From positions 62,001 to 126,000 of the forward strand of contig NZ_JOIY01000004.1 of NCBI RefSeq assembly GCF_000720185.1: DNA of 64,000 nt. The letters run 5' to 3'. The notes under the pieces are model-generated. The model ran no database searches, was not told the DNA's origin, and saw nothing but the letters and a program-made list of their open reading frames with translations. Source of the DNA: Streptomyces sp. NRRL S-340 (GTDB lineage: Bacteria; Actinomycetota; Actinomycetes; Streptomycetales; Streptomycetaceae). Below, one piece after another: positions 49,320 through 58,345 of the stretch (positions are counted from its first letter, which is position 1; every line of letters starts with the position of its first letter). The position numbers were made by a program, and so were the translations under genes.

Positions 49320-49838
49320 TTGCGGACCCGTGGGAACCAGCCCGACGTACCGGCTCCGGAGAGCCCCTGGAGCGAGATCGTGCCCGGCCTGTGGATGGGC
49401 GGACACGAGTTCAGGAGCGGCGCCGGAGCGCTGGAGTCCGTCGTCGTGCACGACGAGTTCGACCTGGTGCAGTCGCTGCTCCGGCTCCCGGGGTACGGCC
49501 CCGGCCCCGGCGTCGCGCACCAGGTGTGGCCGATCCCCGACGGGCCGCTCGACGGCACGCAGCTGGCCGGGGTGATGCGCCTGGCACAGGCCGCCTGCAC
49601 CGCGCTGGACTCCGGCGGCCGGGTGCTCGTGCGCTGTTACTCCGGATACAACCGCTCGGGCCTGGTCGTCGGCCACGCCCTGATGCTGCGCGGGTACCGG
49701 GCCGACGAGGCGATCCGGCTGGTCCGCGACCGCCGCTCGCCGTGGGCCCTGCACAACGAGCTGTTCGCCGACTACCTGCGGGCGGGCCTGGCGACGGCCC
49801 GCCTGCTGGAGGAGCTGGGGGAGCCGGCCGCCGAGTAG
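49320..49838 (+). CDS. Dual-specificity-type protein phosphatase
   Basis: 172-residue phosphatase with the Cys-dependent signature VRCYSGYNRSGL (Cys106, Arg112) and a WxxPDGPLDG region supplying a likely general-acid Asp. The N-terminal PWSEIVPGLWMGGHEF resembles the start of dual-specificity phosphatases (I-PGLWxGG). A TTG at 49320 is chosen because GGGGAGG lies 7 bases upstream; GTG codons at 49287 and 49296 have weaker sites. Substrate unknown. Confidence 0.82.
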   Translation: MRTRGNQPDVPAPESPWSEIVPGLWMGGHEFRSGAGALESVVVHDEFDLVQSLLRLPGYGPGPGVAHQVWPIPDGPLDGTQLAGVMRLAQAACTALDSGGRVLVRCYSGYNRSGLVVGHALMLRGYRADEAIRLVRDRRSPWALHNELFADYLRAGLATARLLEELGEPAAE

Positions 49839-50013
49839 GAGATCCGTTTCTCACCTTCGCTGCGTACGCTCTGCGCACGCGGCCGCGTCACACCCGCCCG
49901 CCGGGGGGCGGCAGCCGTACGCGAGAACGACTTGCCCCCGAATAATACGAATAAGGTGTACGAGGCCGCCCCGGCCATGACCCGCCACCCCGCCGTCCGT
50001 CCTCCGGAGAGCA

Positions 50014-50913
50014 GTGTTCCGCCAACGCCCCGCCCTCGTGACCGCCGTCGTGGCCCTGCTGCTGGCCACGGCGGCCGGCTGCGGCGACGCGGGCGGACTG
50101 CGCGCCGCGGGCACCACTGCGACCGCGGTCAGCCCGGCCCGGCTCTGGCCCTCGCTGCGGCCGGCCGCCAGCCCCGCGTGGCCGTACGACGAGGTGCAGA
50201 TCGAGACGGTGAAGGGGATCGCCGCCCCCGGCGACGACATCCGCGCGGTCGACCCGGTGGCCGTCGTACGGGCCGAGGTCGCCGCGCACCCGGACGACTA
50301 CAAGGGCGCCAAGGCGCCGTACCGGGACACGGCCGCCCGGCTGGCGGACTGCGGCGCGGGGCCGGGCCGGGGCGGCTGCCCGGTCCTGCGGCCGTACTAC
50401 CGCGACCTCACCGGCGACGGGCGCGTCGACCTGACGCTGGGTTTCCGGCTGTATCCCACCAACCAGACGGCCGTGCGGGTGTACACCTTCGAGGGGCACC
50501 GGCTCGTGCAGGTCTTCGCCAACGACGACGCGGTGATCGGCGTGGAGCTGGCCGGGCGCGCCGTGATCATCCGGTCGCCGGCCGGGATCGCCGGGTACGA
50601 GTACCGCACGACGTGGACCTGGGACCCGGACCAGCGGGCGATGGTGTTCTCCCGCGACGAGTTCCTGCGCACCGGTCCGCACAAGCCGACGCGCGCCCAC
50701 ACACCCGCGGCCACCGCCGCGCCCTCCCCCGTGCCCCGGCCGACACCGACCCCCGGCCTGACCCCGTCGGCCGCCTCTTCCGGACCGGACCCGGCGTCCG
50801 GAGCCGATGCGGCAGCCGGAACAGGTGCGGCGTCCGGCTCCGGCCCGTGGGCCGGTTCCGGTCCGGCGGCCTCCTCCTCGTCGTCGACCGCCTCGTCCGC
50901 GAGCGGCCGATGA
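50014..50913 (+). CDS. Lipoprotein paired with a sensor kinase
   Basis: 299-residue lipoprotein with a hydrophobic signal and lipobox (TAAGC, Cys23). The extracellular domain (about 40-225) contains the FG-GAP/calcium-like YYRDLTGDGRVDLTLGF and ends in a Pro/Thr- then Ser/Gly-rich tail. Its stop overlaps the ATG of a histidine kinase (ATGA), so the two are coupled. By analogy with CseA-CseC it may modulate the kinase at the outer membrane face; there is no sigma factor or response regulator beside it. GTG start with a GGAG box. Confidence 0.8.
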   Translation: MFRQRPALVTAVVALLLATAAGCGDAGGLRAAGTTATAVSPARLWPSLRPAASPAWPYDEVQIETVKGIAAPGDDIRAVDPVAVVRAEVAAHPDDYKGAKAPYRDTAARLADCGAGPGRGGCPVLRPYYRDLTGDGRVDLTLGFRLYPTNQTAVRVYTFEGHRLVQVFANDDAVIGVELAGRAVIIRSPAGIAGYEYRTTWTWDPDQRAMVFSRDEFLRTGPHKPTRAHTPAATAAPSPVPRPTPTPGLTPSAASSGPDPASGADAAAGTGAASGSGPWAGSGPAASSSSSTASSASGR

Positions 50914-52232
50914 CGAGGAGGGTGCCGCTCCCCCGGTGGACCGGGACGCTCGCCGTGAAGGCCGCGGCCTTCATCACGGTGATGTGCTGCGCGCTGGCCG
51001 CGCTGCTCGGCATCCTCGTGCACGTCTCGGTGACCGACCAGACCGTCGGCCAGGCCCGCGAGCTGGCGCTGGCCCGGCTGAAGGACGCCACGAGCGCGTT
51101 CGAGTCCGGGGACACGCTGCTGCCCGGCGCGGGCGTCGACCCGGAGGGGCTGCCGCCGTCGCTGCGGCGGCTGGCGGCGAACGGGCAGCGCGGCACGGTG
51201 GTCGGGCGGCACCACGGGCGGCCCACGATGTGGGCGGCCGGCCCCGCCGACCACGGCCGGACGCTGGCCGTCGAGGTCGACTACTCGCAGCAGGCGCACA
51301 CCATCGCCGGTCTGGACAACGCCATCCTGTGGTCGTCCGGGCTGGCGATCGGGGCGACGCTGCTGGTGGGGGCGTTCGCGGTGACCCGGGTGACCCGGCG
51401 GCTGCACGCGACCGCGCTGGTGGCCCGGCGGATCAGCACGGGCGACCTGGACGCGCGGGTGCACGACCCGCTCGCCCGGGACCGCACCCGTCCGCAGGAC
51501 GAGGTGGCCGCGGTCGCCGCCGCGCTGGACTCGATGGCCGCCTCGCTCCAGGGCAAGCTGATGGCCGAGCAGCGGTTCACCGCGGACGTGGCGCACGAGC
51601 TGCGCACCCCGCTGACCGGTCTGCACGCGGCGGCCGAACTGCTGCCGCCGGGCCGTCCGACGGAGCTGGTGCGCGACCGGGTGGCGGCGCTGCGCACGCT
51701 CACCGAGGACCTGCTGGAGATCTCCCGGCTGGACACCGGGCGGGAGCGGCCGGCCCTGGACGCCGAGCACCTGAGCACGGTGGTGCGGCGGGCGGCGCGC
51801 GCGGCGGACGCCACGGCCGGGGACGGCACGCGGGTCAGGGTCGTCCGGGACGTGTACGTCGAGACGGACCGGCGGCGGCTGGAGCGGGTGCTGGGCAACC
51901 TGGTGGCCAACGCGCACCGGCACGGCCGGCCGCCGGTGGTGCTGACCGTGGACGGGCCGGCGGTCACCGTCCGCGACCACGGCGACGGCTATCCGGAGTA
52001 CCTGCTGGAGCACGGGCCGCAGCGCTTCCGCACGGAGGGCGGTGCGACCGGGCACGGACTCGGGCTGACGATCGCACGGGGCCAGGCGGAGGTACTGGGC
52101 GCCCGGCTGGAGTTCGCCAACGCGGCGGACGGCGGCGCGATGGCGACCCTGACCCTGCCGCAGAGCCCGCCGGGGACGGCGGAGCCCCCTGCACAGAGCT
52201 CCGGACCGCCCCCGTCCGCAGACGGGTCCTGA
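50910..52232 (+). CDS. HAMP-type sensor histidine kinase, no adjacent regulator
   Basis: 440-residue kinase: two membrane helices (about 15-38 and 135-157) around an extracellular sensor loop, a HAMP domain (about 158-210), HisKA with FTADVAHELRTPLTG (phospho-His near residue 233), and a HATPase with NLVANAHRHGR, VRDHGDGYP and GHGLGLTIARG. A short Pro/Ser tail follows. It belongs to the class paired with OmpR-type regulators, but no regulator gene is adjacent on either side. The ATG at 50910 overlaps the lipoprotein stop. Confidence 0.88.
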   Translation: MTRRVPLPRWTGTLAVKAAAFITVMCCALAALLGILVHVSVTDQTVGQARELALARLKDATSAFESGDTLLPGAGVDPEGLPPSLRRLAANGQRGTVVGRHHGRPTMWAAGPADHGRTLAVEVDYSQQAHTIAGLDNAILWSSGLAIGATLLVGAFAVTRVTRRLHATALVARRISTGDLDARVHDPLARDRTRPQDEVAAVAAALDSMAASLQGKLMAEQRFTADVAHELRTPLTGLHAAAELLPPGRPTELVRDRVAALRTLTEDLLEISRLDTGRERPALDAEHLSTVVRRAARAADATAGDGTRVRVVRDVYVETDRRRLERVLGNLVANAHRHGRPPVVLTVDGPAVTVRDHGDGYPEYLLEHGPQRFRTEGGATGHGLGLTIARGQAEVLGARLEFANAADGGAMATLTLPQSPPGTAEPPAQSSGPPPSADGS

Positions 52233-52438
52233 CGGACCGGCGCCGGGTCCCTGCCGGACCCACCGGCTTCCTGGCGGCCTCGCGCTGGGCTCCTGACGGG
52301 CCCCCCACGGCTTCCCCGGCGGCTCGTCGCGCGCTCCCGCCCGGTCCCTGGCGGCATTTCAGGTGACGTCCTCCCCGCCGCCGCAGCGTGGCGGGACGCC
52401 CCCGGCGTCCGCGCTCCTAATGTGGCGGTAAGTCAGAT

Positions 52439-52458
52439 AAGTCCGCCCCGGCGGACTT
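52439..52458 (+). promoter_or_regulatory. Hairpin in leader of secreted SH3-like gene
   Basis: Perfect 9-bp inverted repeat (AAGTCCGCC, two bases, GGCGGACTT) ends 24 bases before the ATG of the next gene. It may be an operator or an RNA hairpin in the 5' leader. Confidence 0.5.
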
Positions 52459-52481
52459 CGTCGCCCCGCTGGAGGTTGTCC

Positions 52482-52973
52482 ATGTCCCTGCGTTCCCCGC
52501 TCGCCCGGCTGGCCGTGACGGCCGCCGTCGGCGCCCTCCTGGCCGCCGCCGTCGCGCCCGCCGTCGCCGAAGCGGACGGCCACGGCACCCCGGCGGTCAC
52601 CCCCGGCCCGGGCGGCGGCGCCGCCACACCGGCCGGCCAGGCCCACCCCGCCGCGCCGGCCGGCACCGCCACCCCCGCGCCGGCCGGCTCCCCCGCCACC
52701 ACCCCGGCGCCGAGCAGCACCCCGGACTCCGCCACCCGCTTCTACCGGGGCCGTGTCACCGCGCGCGGCGGCCTCGCGCTGCGCTCGCGGCCGGACCGCG
52801 GCAGCCGGGTGCTCCGGGTGGCCCGGCAGGGCGAGACCGTGTGGATCTACTGCAAGACGAACGGCTCGAACGTGGGCGGCAACCACCTGTGGTACCTGCT
52901 CGCGGACGGCACCTGGGCGTGGGGCGCGGCCCGTTACATCGACAACGTCGGGCCCGCGCCACGCTGGTGCTGA
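52482..52973 (+). CDS. Small secreted SH3-like protein
   Basis: 163-residue exported protein: signal peptide (about 1-30, cut near AVAEA), a Pro/Ala/Thr linker (about 32-85), and a C-terminal SH3_3-like module (about 86-163) with LALRSRPDRGSRVLRVARQGETVWIYCKTNG and two Cys (YCK, WC-end) likely to form a disulfide. Such modules bind cell wall. GGAGG lies 6 bases before the ATG. Paralogues are frequent in Streptomyces; function unknown. Confidence 0.85.
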   Translation: MSLRSPLARLAVTAAVGALLAAAVAPAVAEADGHGTPAVTPGPGGGAATPAGQAHPAAPAGTATPAPAGSPATTPAPSSTPDSATRFYRGRVTARGGLALRSRPDRGSRVLRVARQGETVWIYCKTNGSNVGGNHLWYLLADGTWAWGAARYIDNVGPAPRWC

Positions 52974-53016
52974 CCCACACGGCGTCCGATATGCATCTTT
53001 TAGGTAGATTTCGGTC

Positions 53017-54438
53017 ATGACCAAGGCCGGAACCACCGGGGGCCCCGGGAGCGCCGGGAGCCCCGGAAGCCCTGGCCCCGCCGGAGCCACCGTGGCGGCG
53101 GCGGGCCCGCCCGCCCCGGGCGCCGCCGTCCGCCTCCCCCGGCGCCGCGGCATCGAACTCGCCCTCATCGTCCTCGCCGTCCTGCTGTCCGTGTACGGCT
53201 ACTGCGCCGTCGGCCTGGCGAAGTCCGGCACCCTCCCGCCCGGCGCCGCCGGTTACGGCGCCGGGCTCGGCGTGCTCGCGCTGCTCGCGCACGGCGCGGT
53301 GCGCCTGCGGGCGCCGTACGCCGACCCGCTGCTGCTGCCCATCGGCGTGCTGCTGAACGGGCTCGGCCTGGTGCTGATCTACCGCCTGGACCTGGAGACG
53401 CCCGGCGAGGAGGCGGCGCCCGTGCAGTTGGTGTGGTCCACCCTGGGCGTGGCGCTGTTCACCCTGGTCGTGCTCGTGCTGCGCGACCACCGCTGGCTCC
53501 AGCGGTACGCGTACGTCTGCGTCGTCGCCGCCCTCGCGCTGCTCACGCTGCCCATCCTCTTCCCCGCCGTGAACGGCGCCCGCATCTGGATCCGGCTCGG
53601 CGGGTTCTCCTTCCAGCCGGGCGAGTTCGCGAAGGTGCTCCTCGCGGTGTTCTTCGCCGCCTACCTGGCCGCCAACCGCAGCGCGCTGGCGTACACCGGC
53701 CGCCGGGTGTGGCGGATGCAGCTGCCCACCGGCCGGGTGCTCGGGCCGGTGGTCGCGATCTGGCTGCTGAGCGTGGGCGTGCTGGTGCTGGAGCGCGACC
53801 TCGGGACCTCGCTGCTGTTCTTCGGGCTGTTCGTCGTGATGCTGTACATCGCCACCGGCCGCACCGGCTGGATCGCCCTCGGGCTGCTGCTCGCGGTGGC
53901 CGGCGCCTTCGCCGTCGGCCGGCTGGAGCCGCACGTGCACAGCCGGGTGGCGGAGTGGCTGCACCCGTTCGCGTCCATCGAGGCCGGCCAGGGCCCCGGC
54001 CAGGTCGCCCAGTCGCTGTTCTCGTTCGCGGCGGGCGGGCTGCTCGGCACCGGCCTGGGGCTCGGCCACTCGGTCCTGGTCGGCTTCGCGGTCAAGTCGG
54101 ACTTCATCCTGGCCACCGCCGGGGAGGAACTGGGCCTGGCGGGCCTCTCGGCGGTCTTCCTGCTGTACGCGCTGCTCGTCGAGCGCGGCTACCGCGCGGG
54201 CCTCGCGCTGCGCGACCCCTTCGGCCGGCTCCTGGCGGTGGGTCTGGCCTCCATCGTGGCGCTCCAGGTCTTCGTGATCGCGGGCGGCGTGACCGGCCTG
54301 ATCCCGCTGACCGGCATGGCGATGCCGTTCCTGGCCCAGGGCGGTTCGTCGGTGGTCACCAACTGGGCGATCGTGGCGCTGCTGATCCGGGTCAGCCATG
54401 TCGCGCGGCGGCAGTACGACGGGACGGTGGCGCCGTGA
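53017..54438 (+). CDS. RodA/FtsW/SpoVE-family peptidoglycan glycosyltransferase
   Basis: SEDS-family membrane protein (473 residues), which polymerises lipid II with a partner PBP. A Gly/Pro-rich N-terminal tail precedes about ten helices. Family motifs are clear: NGARIWIRLGGFSFQPGEFAKVLL, GQVAQSLFSFAAGGLLGTGLGLG, and TAGEELGLAGL. The partner PBP2 gene follows after 31 bases. This pair is a second RodA/PBP set in addition to the ftsW and mreBCD-linked sets usual in the genus. Confidence 0.93.
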   Translation: MTKAGTTGGPGSAGSPGSPGPAGATVAAAGPPAPGAAVRLPRRRGIELALIVLAVLLSVYGYCAVGLAKSGTLPPGAAGYGAGLGVLALLAHGAVRLRAPYADPLLLPIGVLLNGLGLVLIYRLDLETPGEEAAPVQLVWSTLGVALFTLVVLVLRDHRWLQRYAYVCVVAALALLTLPILFPAVNGARIWIRLGGFSFQPGEFAKVLLAVFFAAYLAANRSALAYTGRRVWRMQLPTGRVLGPVVAIWLLSVGVLVLERDLGTSLLFFGLFVVMLYIATGRTGWIALGLLLAVAGAFAVGRLEPHVHSRVAEWLHPFASIEAGQGPGQVAQSLFSFAAGGLLGTGLGLGHSVLVGFAVKSDFILATAGEELGLAGLSAVFLLYALLVERGYRAGLALRDPFGRLLAVGLASIVALQVFVIAGGVTGLIPLTGMAMPFLAQGGSSVVTNWAIVALLIRVSHVARRQYDGTVAP

Positions 54439-54469
54439 GGGGCGGGCGGGACGGTTCGGAGGCCGTCCG

Positions 54470-55945
54470 GTGACCCGGCACATCCGGCACGCGGCCGCCT
54501 TCTGCGTGCTGCTGCTGGTGGCGCTGCTGGTGAACACGGCCTGGCTCCAGGTGCTCCAGGGCCCCTCCTACGGCGGCAATCCGGCCAACCGCCGCCCCAC
54601 CATCGCCCGGTACGAGCAGCCGCGCGGCGAGATCCTGGTCGGCGGCCGGCCGGTCACCGGCTCCCGGGACACCGGCGAGCAGCTCCGCTACGAACGGACG
54701 TACGCGGACGGCCCGTTGTACGCGCCGGTCACCGGCTTCGCCTCGCAGCGCTACGGGACGACGTTCCTGGAGCACGCCGAGGACCGGGTGCTGGCGGGCA
54801 CCGATCCGATGCTGGCCGGGTTCCCGCTGTGGCACGACTTCACCCGGGGCCGGCCCGCGGGCGGCAACGTGGTGACGACCCTGAACGCGGCGGCGCAGCG
54901 CGCGGCGTTCGACGGACTGGGCGCGCGCAAGGGCGCGGTCGCGGCGGTCGAACCGGCCACGGGCCGGATCCTGGCGCTGGTGTCCACCCCCTCGTACGAC
55001 CCCGCGGAGCTGTCCGGGAACGGGCCCGCGGTGGCGGCGGCCTGGGCGCGGCTGAACGACGACCCGGAGAAGCCGATGCTGAACCGCGCGGTGCGGCAGA
55101 CGTATCCGCCCGGTTCGACGTTCAAGGTGGTGACCGCGGCGGCCGCCCTGGACGCGGGCCTGGTGACGGACCTGGACGCGCCGACCGACTCGCCGGACCC
55201 CTACCGGCTGCCCGGCAGCACGACACGCCTGGTCAACGAGGCCGACGACTGCGAGAACGCGTCGCTGCGCCTGGCCTTCGAGCGGTCGTGCAACACGGTG
55301 TTCGCCAAACTCGGCGTGGACGTCGGCGCACAGGCCATGCGGCAGGCGGCGGAGGGCTTCGGTTTCGACGACCCGGACCTGAAGGTGCCCTTCTCGGTCA
55401 CGCCGAGCACGTTCGACGCGCCGGCGGACCGGGCGCAACTGGCGCTGTCGTCGATCGGGCAGTACAACACGCGGGCGACGCCGTTGCAGATGGCGATGGT
55501 CGCGGCGGCGGTCGCGGACGGCGGGCAGGTGCGGGTGCCGTACCTGGTGGAGCGGACCACGCGCCGGGGCGGGGACATCGTCTCGGCGGCCGGTTCCCAG
55601 CCGGTGCGGCAGGTGATGCGGGCGACGACGGCGGCACGGCTGCGGGAGCTGATGTGCGGCGTGGTGACCGACGGCACCGGCGGCAACGCGGCGATCCCGG
55701 GCGCCGTCGTCGGCGGCAAGACCGGCACCGCCCAGCACGGCGTGGGCAACACGGGGACGCCGTACGCCTGGTTCATCTCCTGGGCGCAGGGCGTCGGCGA
55801 CATGGCCCCGCGGGTGGCGGTCGCCGTGGTGGTGGAGGACGCCTCGGCCCGGCGCGGCGACATCAGCGGCGGCGGTACGGCGGCCCCGATCGCGAAGGCG
55901 GTCATGGAGGCGGTGCTGCACACGCCGGGGACGCCGGTTCCGTAG
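54470..55945 (+). CDS. Class B penicillin-binding protein (PBP2-type transpeptidase)
   Basis: 491-residue peptidoglycan transpeptidase: one N-terminal helix (about 8-24), a short dimerisation domain, then the beta-lactam-binding fold. The active-site motifs are SxxK at Ser216-Lys219 (PGSTFK), SxN at 273-275 (RSCN) and KTG at 417-419 (GGKTGTAQ). GTG at 54470 has GGAGG 7 bases upstream. It is shorter than most PBP2 proteins and works with the SEDS protein just upstream. Confidence 0.94.
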   Translation: MTRHIRHAAAFCVLLLVALLVNTAWLQVLQGPSYGGNPANRRPTIARYEQPRGEILVGGRPVTGSRDTGEQLRYERTYADGPLYAPVTGFASQRYGTTFLEHAEDRVLAGTDPMLAGFPLWHDFTRGRPAGGNVVTTLNAAAQRAAFDGLGARKGAVAAVEPATGRILALVSTPSYDPAELSGNGPAVAAAWARLNDDPEKPMLNRAVRQTYPPGSTFKVVTAAAALDAGLVTDLDAPTDSPDPYRLPGSTTRLVNEADDCENASLRLAFERSCNTVFAKLGVDVGAQAMRQAAEGFGFDDPDLKVPFSVTPSTFDAPADRAQLALSSIGQYNTRATPLQMAMVAAAVADGGQVRVPYLVERTTRRGGDIVSAAGSQPVRQVMRATTAARLRELMCGVVTDGTGGNAAIPGAVVGGKTGTAQHGVGNTGTPYAWFISWAQGVGDMAPRVAVAVVVEDASARRGDISGGGTAAPIAKAVMEAVLHTPGTPVP

Positions 55946-55975
55946 ACGCCGGGTCAACAAGTCCGGTCCAGGGGA

Positions 55976-56000
55976 TTGACGGGCTTGCTGACAGGCAGTC
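55976..56000 (+). promoter_or_regulatory. Candidate promoter/operator of AurF-type gene
   Basis: TTGACG at 55976-55981 resembles a -35. Just inside lies GAC-AGGCA-GTC (55990-56000), a short inverted repeat of the kind bound by TetR proteins, and CATAAG follows at 56002-56007. The TetR gene downstream of this gene is the natural candidate to bind here. The spacing of the -10 is imperfect. Confidence 0.4.
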
Positions 56001-56080
56001 TCATAAGAGGGGAGGAACTGACTCCCCGGTAACCAGCCGATCCAGCCGGCCACATGCCCGTACGACGAGGTGGGACAGCC

Positions 56081-57019
56081 ATGACGACCGTGACGGAAGC
56101 CGACGCGCTCGCCGGACTGCGCGACGCGCTCGGACTGCTCAAGGACCGGGAGCAGGTGGCCGAGCGGCTGCTCGACTCTTCCGCCAAGCACTCCTTCGAC
56201 CCGGACAAGGAACTGGACTGGGACGCGCCCTTCGAGGAGGGCAAGTGGTTCTGGCCGCCGGAGCTGGTGTCGCTGTACGGCACGCCGCTGTGGAAGCGGA
56301 TGAGCGAGGAGCAGCGGATCCTGCTCTCCCAGCACGAGGCCGCCGCCCTCGCCTCCCTGGGCATCTGGTTCGAACTGATCCTGATGCAGCTGCTCGTCCG
56401 GCACATCTACGACAAGTCGGCCACCAGCGCCCACGTCCGGTACGCCCTCACCGAGATCGAGGACGAGTGCCGGCACTCGAAGATGTTCGCCCGCCTGATC
56501 ACTCGCGGCGGCACCCCCTGGTACCCGGTGAGCCCCGTCCACCAGCACCTCGGCCGGCTCTTCAAGACCATCTCCACCACCCCCGGCTCCTTCACCGCGA
56601 CCCTGCTCGGCGAGGAGGTGCTCGACTGGATGCAGCGGCTGACCTTCCCCGACGAGCGGATACAGCCGCTGGTCCGCGGGGTCACGCGGATCCACGTCGT
56701 GGAGGAGGCCCGCCACGTGCGCTACGCCCGCGAGGAGCTGCGCCGCCAGATGGTGACGGCACCGAGGTGGTCCAAGGAGTTCACCCGGGTCACCTCCGGC
56801 GAGTTCGCCCGGGTCTTCTCCATCGCCTTCGTCAACCCCGAGGTGTACACGAACGTGGGGCTGGACAAGCGCGAGGCCATGGCCCAGGTGAAGGCCAGCG
56901 GCCACCGGCGCGAGGTCATGCAGAACGGCGCCAGGCGGCTCACCGACTTCCTCGACGACATCGGGGTGCTGCGGGGCGTCGGACGGCAGCTGTGGCGGTC
57001 CTCGGGCCTGCTGGCCTAG
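56081..57019 (+). CDS. AurF-family diiron oxygenase-like protein
   Basis: 312-residue ferritin-like helical protein. Two diiron-binding repeats are seen: EIEDECRHSKMF (about 125-136) and EEARHVRYAREEL (about 206-218), with further Glu residues in LSQHEAAALASLG and LLGEEVLDWMQ. This matches the AurF/para-aminobenzoate N-oxygenase family; homologues next to a TetR regulator are common in actinobacteria and mostly lack a known substrate. Its stop codon touches the MITE-like element that follows. Confidence 0.88.
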   Translation: MTTVTEADALAGLRDALGLLKDREQVAERLLDSSAKHSFDPDKELDWDAPFEEGKWFWPPELVSLYGTPLWKRMSEEQRILLSQHEAAALASLGIWFELILMQLLVRHIYDKSATSAHVRYALTEIEDECRHSKMFARLITRGGTPWYPVSPVHQHLGRLFKTISTTPGSFTATLLGEEVLDWMQRLTFPDERIQPLVRGVTRIHVVEEARHVRYAREELRRQMVTAPRWSKEFTRVTSGEFARVFSIAFVNPEVYTNVGLDKREAMAQVKASGHRREVMQNGARRLTDFLDDIGVLRGVGRQLWRSSGLLA

Positions 57020-57186
57020 GTCCTGTCGTCAGATTCCCGTCGCCCGGAGGGCGGCCCCGCGGCGCCCGGCGCGTGCTCCGGCGCGCCGGGCGGAAGTCCG
57101 CGTACTGGGCGTACCCGGGCTTCCGTCCGGTGCGCGAGAGGGCCTGCCGGGCCTCGCGGGGCAGCCGGGAACGCGACGACAGGGCC
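57019..57186. mobile_element. 168-bp MITE-like element
   Basis: Ends are 20-bp imperfect inverted repeats: GGTCCTGTCGTCAGATTCCC at 57019-57038 and the complement of 57167-57186, with 16 of 20 positions matching. The interior is non-coding and made of GC-rich hairpins (GCCCGGAGGGCGG, CGCCGGGCG). The left end begins at the last base of the AurF stop codon. No target-site duplication is obvious to me. Confidence 0.6.
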
Positions 57187-57270
57187 CGGCCCGCCGCGGA
57201 CGCGCGGTGGCGCGGGAACGGGCCTGATCGGCACGGCCGTGCGGGGCGGCCACCGATTACGCTGCTGGTC

Positions 57271-57927
57271 ATGAGCCCTGCCGCCCCGACCCCCGCCTAC
57301 CGCCGCCTCAGCGTCGAGGAGCGGCGCGCTCAGCTGCTCGAAGCGGCCCTGTCCCTCTTCGCGCACCGGGCGCCGGAGGAGGTCTCGCTGGACGACGTGG
57401 CGGAGGCCGCCGGCGTGTCACGGCCGCTGGTGTACCGGTACTTCCCCGGCGGCAAGCAGCAGCTGTACGAGGCCGCGCTGCGCTCCGCCGCCGACGAGCT
57501 GCGGCACTGCTTCGACGAGCCGCGCACCGGCCCCCTGCTGCCCCGCCTCGCCCGCGCCCTCGACCGCTACCTGGCCTTCGTCGACCAGCACGACGCCGGG
57601 TTCACCGCGCTGCTCCAGGGCGGCAGCGTGGTCGAGACGTCCCGCACGACCGCCATCGTGGACGGGGTGCGCCGGGCCGCCGCCGAGCACATCCTCAGCC
57701 ACCTGCGGGTGACCGACCCCGGGCCACGGCTGCGGATGACCGTGCGGATGTGGATCACGGCCGTGGAGGCCGCCTCCCTGATCTGGCTCGACGAGGACAA
57801 GCAGCCACCCCTCGGGGAGCTGCGGGACTGGCTGGTCGAACAGTTCGTGGCCGTGCTGACGGTGACTGCCGCCCGTGACGCGCAGACCGCCGCCCTGGTC
57901 CAGGGCCTGACCTCGGCGGATGACTGA
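57271..57927 (+). CDS. TetR-family transcriptional regulator
   Basis: 218-residue regulator. The N-terminal TetR helix-turn-helix is EERRAQLLEAALSLFA...VSLDDVAEAAGVSRPLVYRYFPGGKQQLYEAAL (about 14-62), followed by a helical ligand-binding domain. It lies downstream of the AurF-type gene and probably regulates it. ATG at 57271 follows a weak ribosome site. Its stop overlaps the start of the next small gene. Confidence 0.92.
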   Translation: MSPAAPTPAYRRLSVEERRAQLLEAALSLFAHRAPEEVSLDDVAEAAGVSRPLVYRYFPGGKQQLYEAALRSAADELRHCFDEPRTGPLLPRLARALDRYLAFVDQHDAGFTALLQGGSVVETSRTTAIVDGVRRAAAEHILSHLRVTDPGPRLRMTVRMWITAVEAASLIWLDEDKQPPLGELRDWLVEQFVAVLTVTAARDAQTAALVQGLTSADD

Positions 57928-58243
57928 CACTGGTGCCGTGAAGAGCGAACAGACCCCGTTCGAGGGCGGCCCCATGGACGGCCGCGTGCTGCCCGTGCTG
58001 GTGGGCCCCACCGGCCACCCGCCCAAGACGTACCGCATCCCGGTCCCGGACCCGGCGGGCGGCCCGCCCACCGTGCTCGTCTACCGGCGGGTGCCGCGCG
58101 GGCAGAGCAGGAGGCTGGGGCTGCCGCGGGGGTGGAAGTACGAGTTCGACCCGGAGGGGAAGGACGGCCGGCCGAAGTGGCCGTGGTCCCGTCCGACGCC
58201 CCCGAACGGCCCGGAGGGCAAGCCGGGTGACACCGGCGGGTGA
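57920..58243 (+). CDS. Small conserved protein, function unknown
   Basis: 107-residue soluble protein, Pro/Gly/Lys-rich, with GGPMDGRVLPVLVGPTGHPPKTYRIPVPDP and a central YRRVPRGQSRRLGLPRGWKYEFDP. The ATG overlaps the TetR stop by 8 bases (ATGACTGA), so translation is coupled. I do not recognise a domain; proteins of this look are widespread in Streptomyces beside this TetR gene. Confidence 0.7.
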   Translation: MTDTGAVKSEQTPFEGGPMDGRVLPVLVGPTGHPPKTYRIPVPDPAGGPPTVLVYRRVPRGQSRRLGLPRGWKYEFDPEGKDGRPKWPWSRPTPPNGPEGKPGDTGG

Positions 58244-58345
58244 CCGTGTTGCGCCGGCCGGCGTACAACGGGCACACAAATCGGCTCATACGTCGAATCC
58301 TCACGGTGTGGAGCGGAGAGGCCGCCCCGCGCCGGAGGTGATGAC

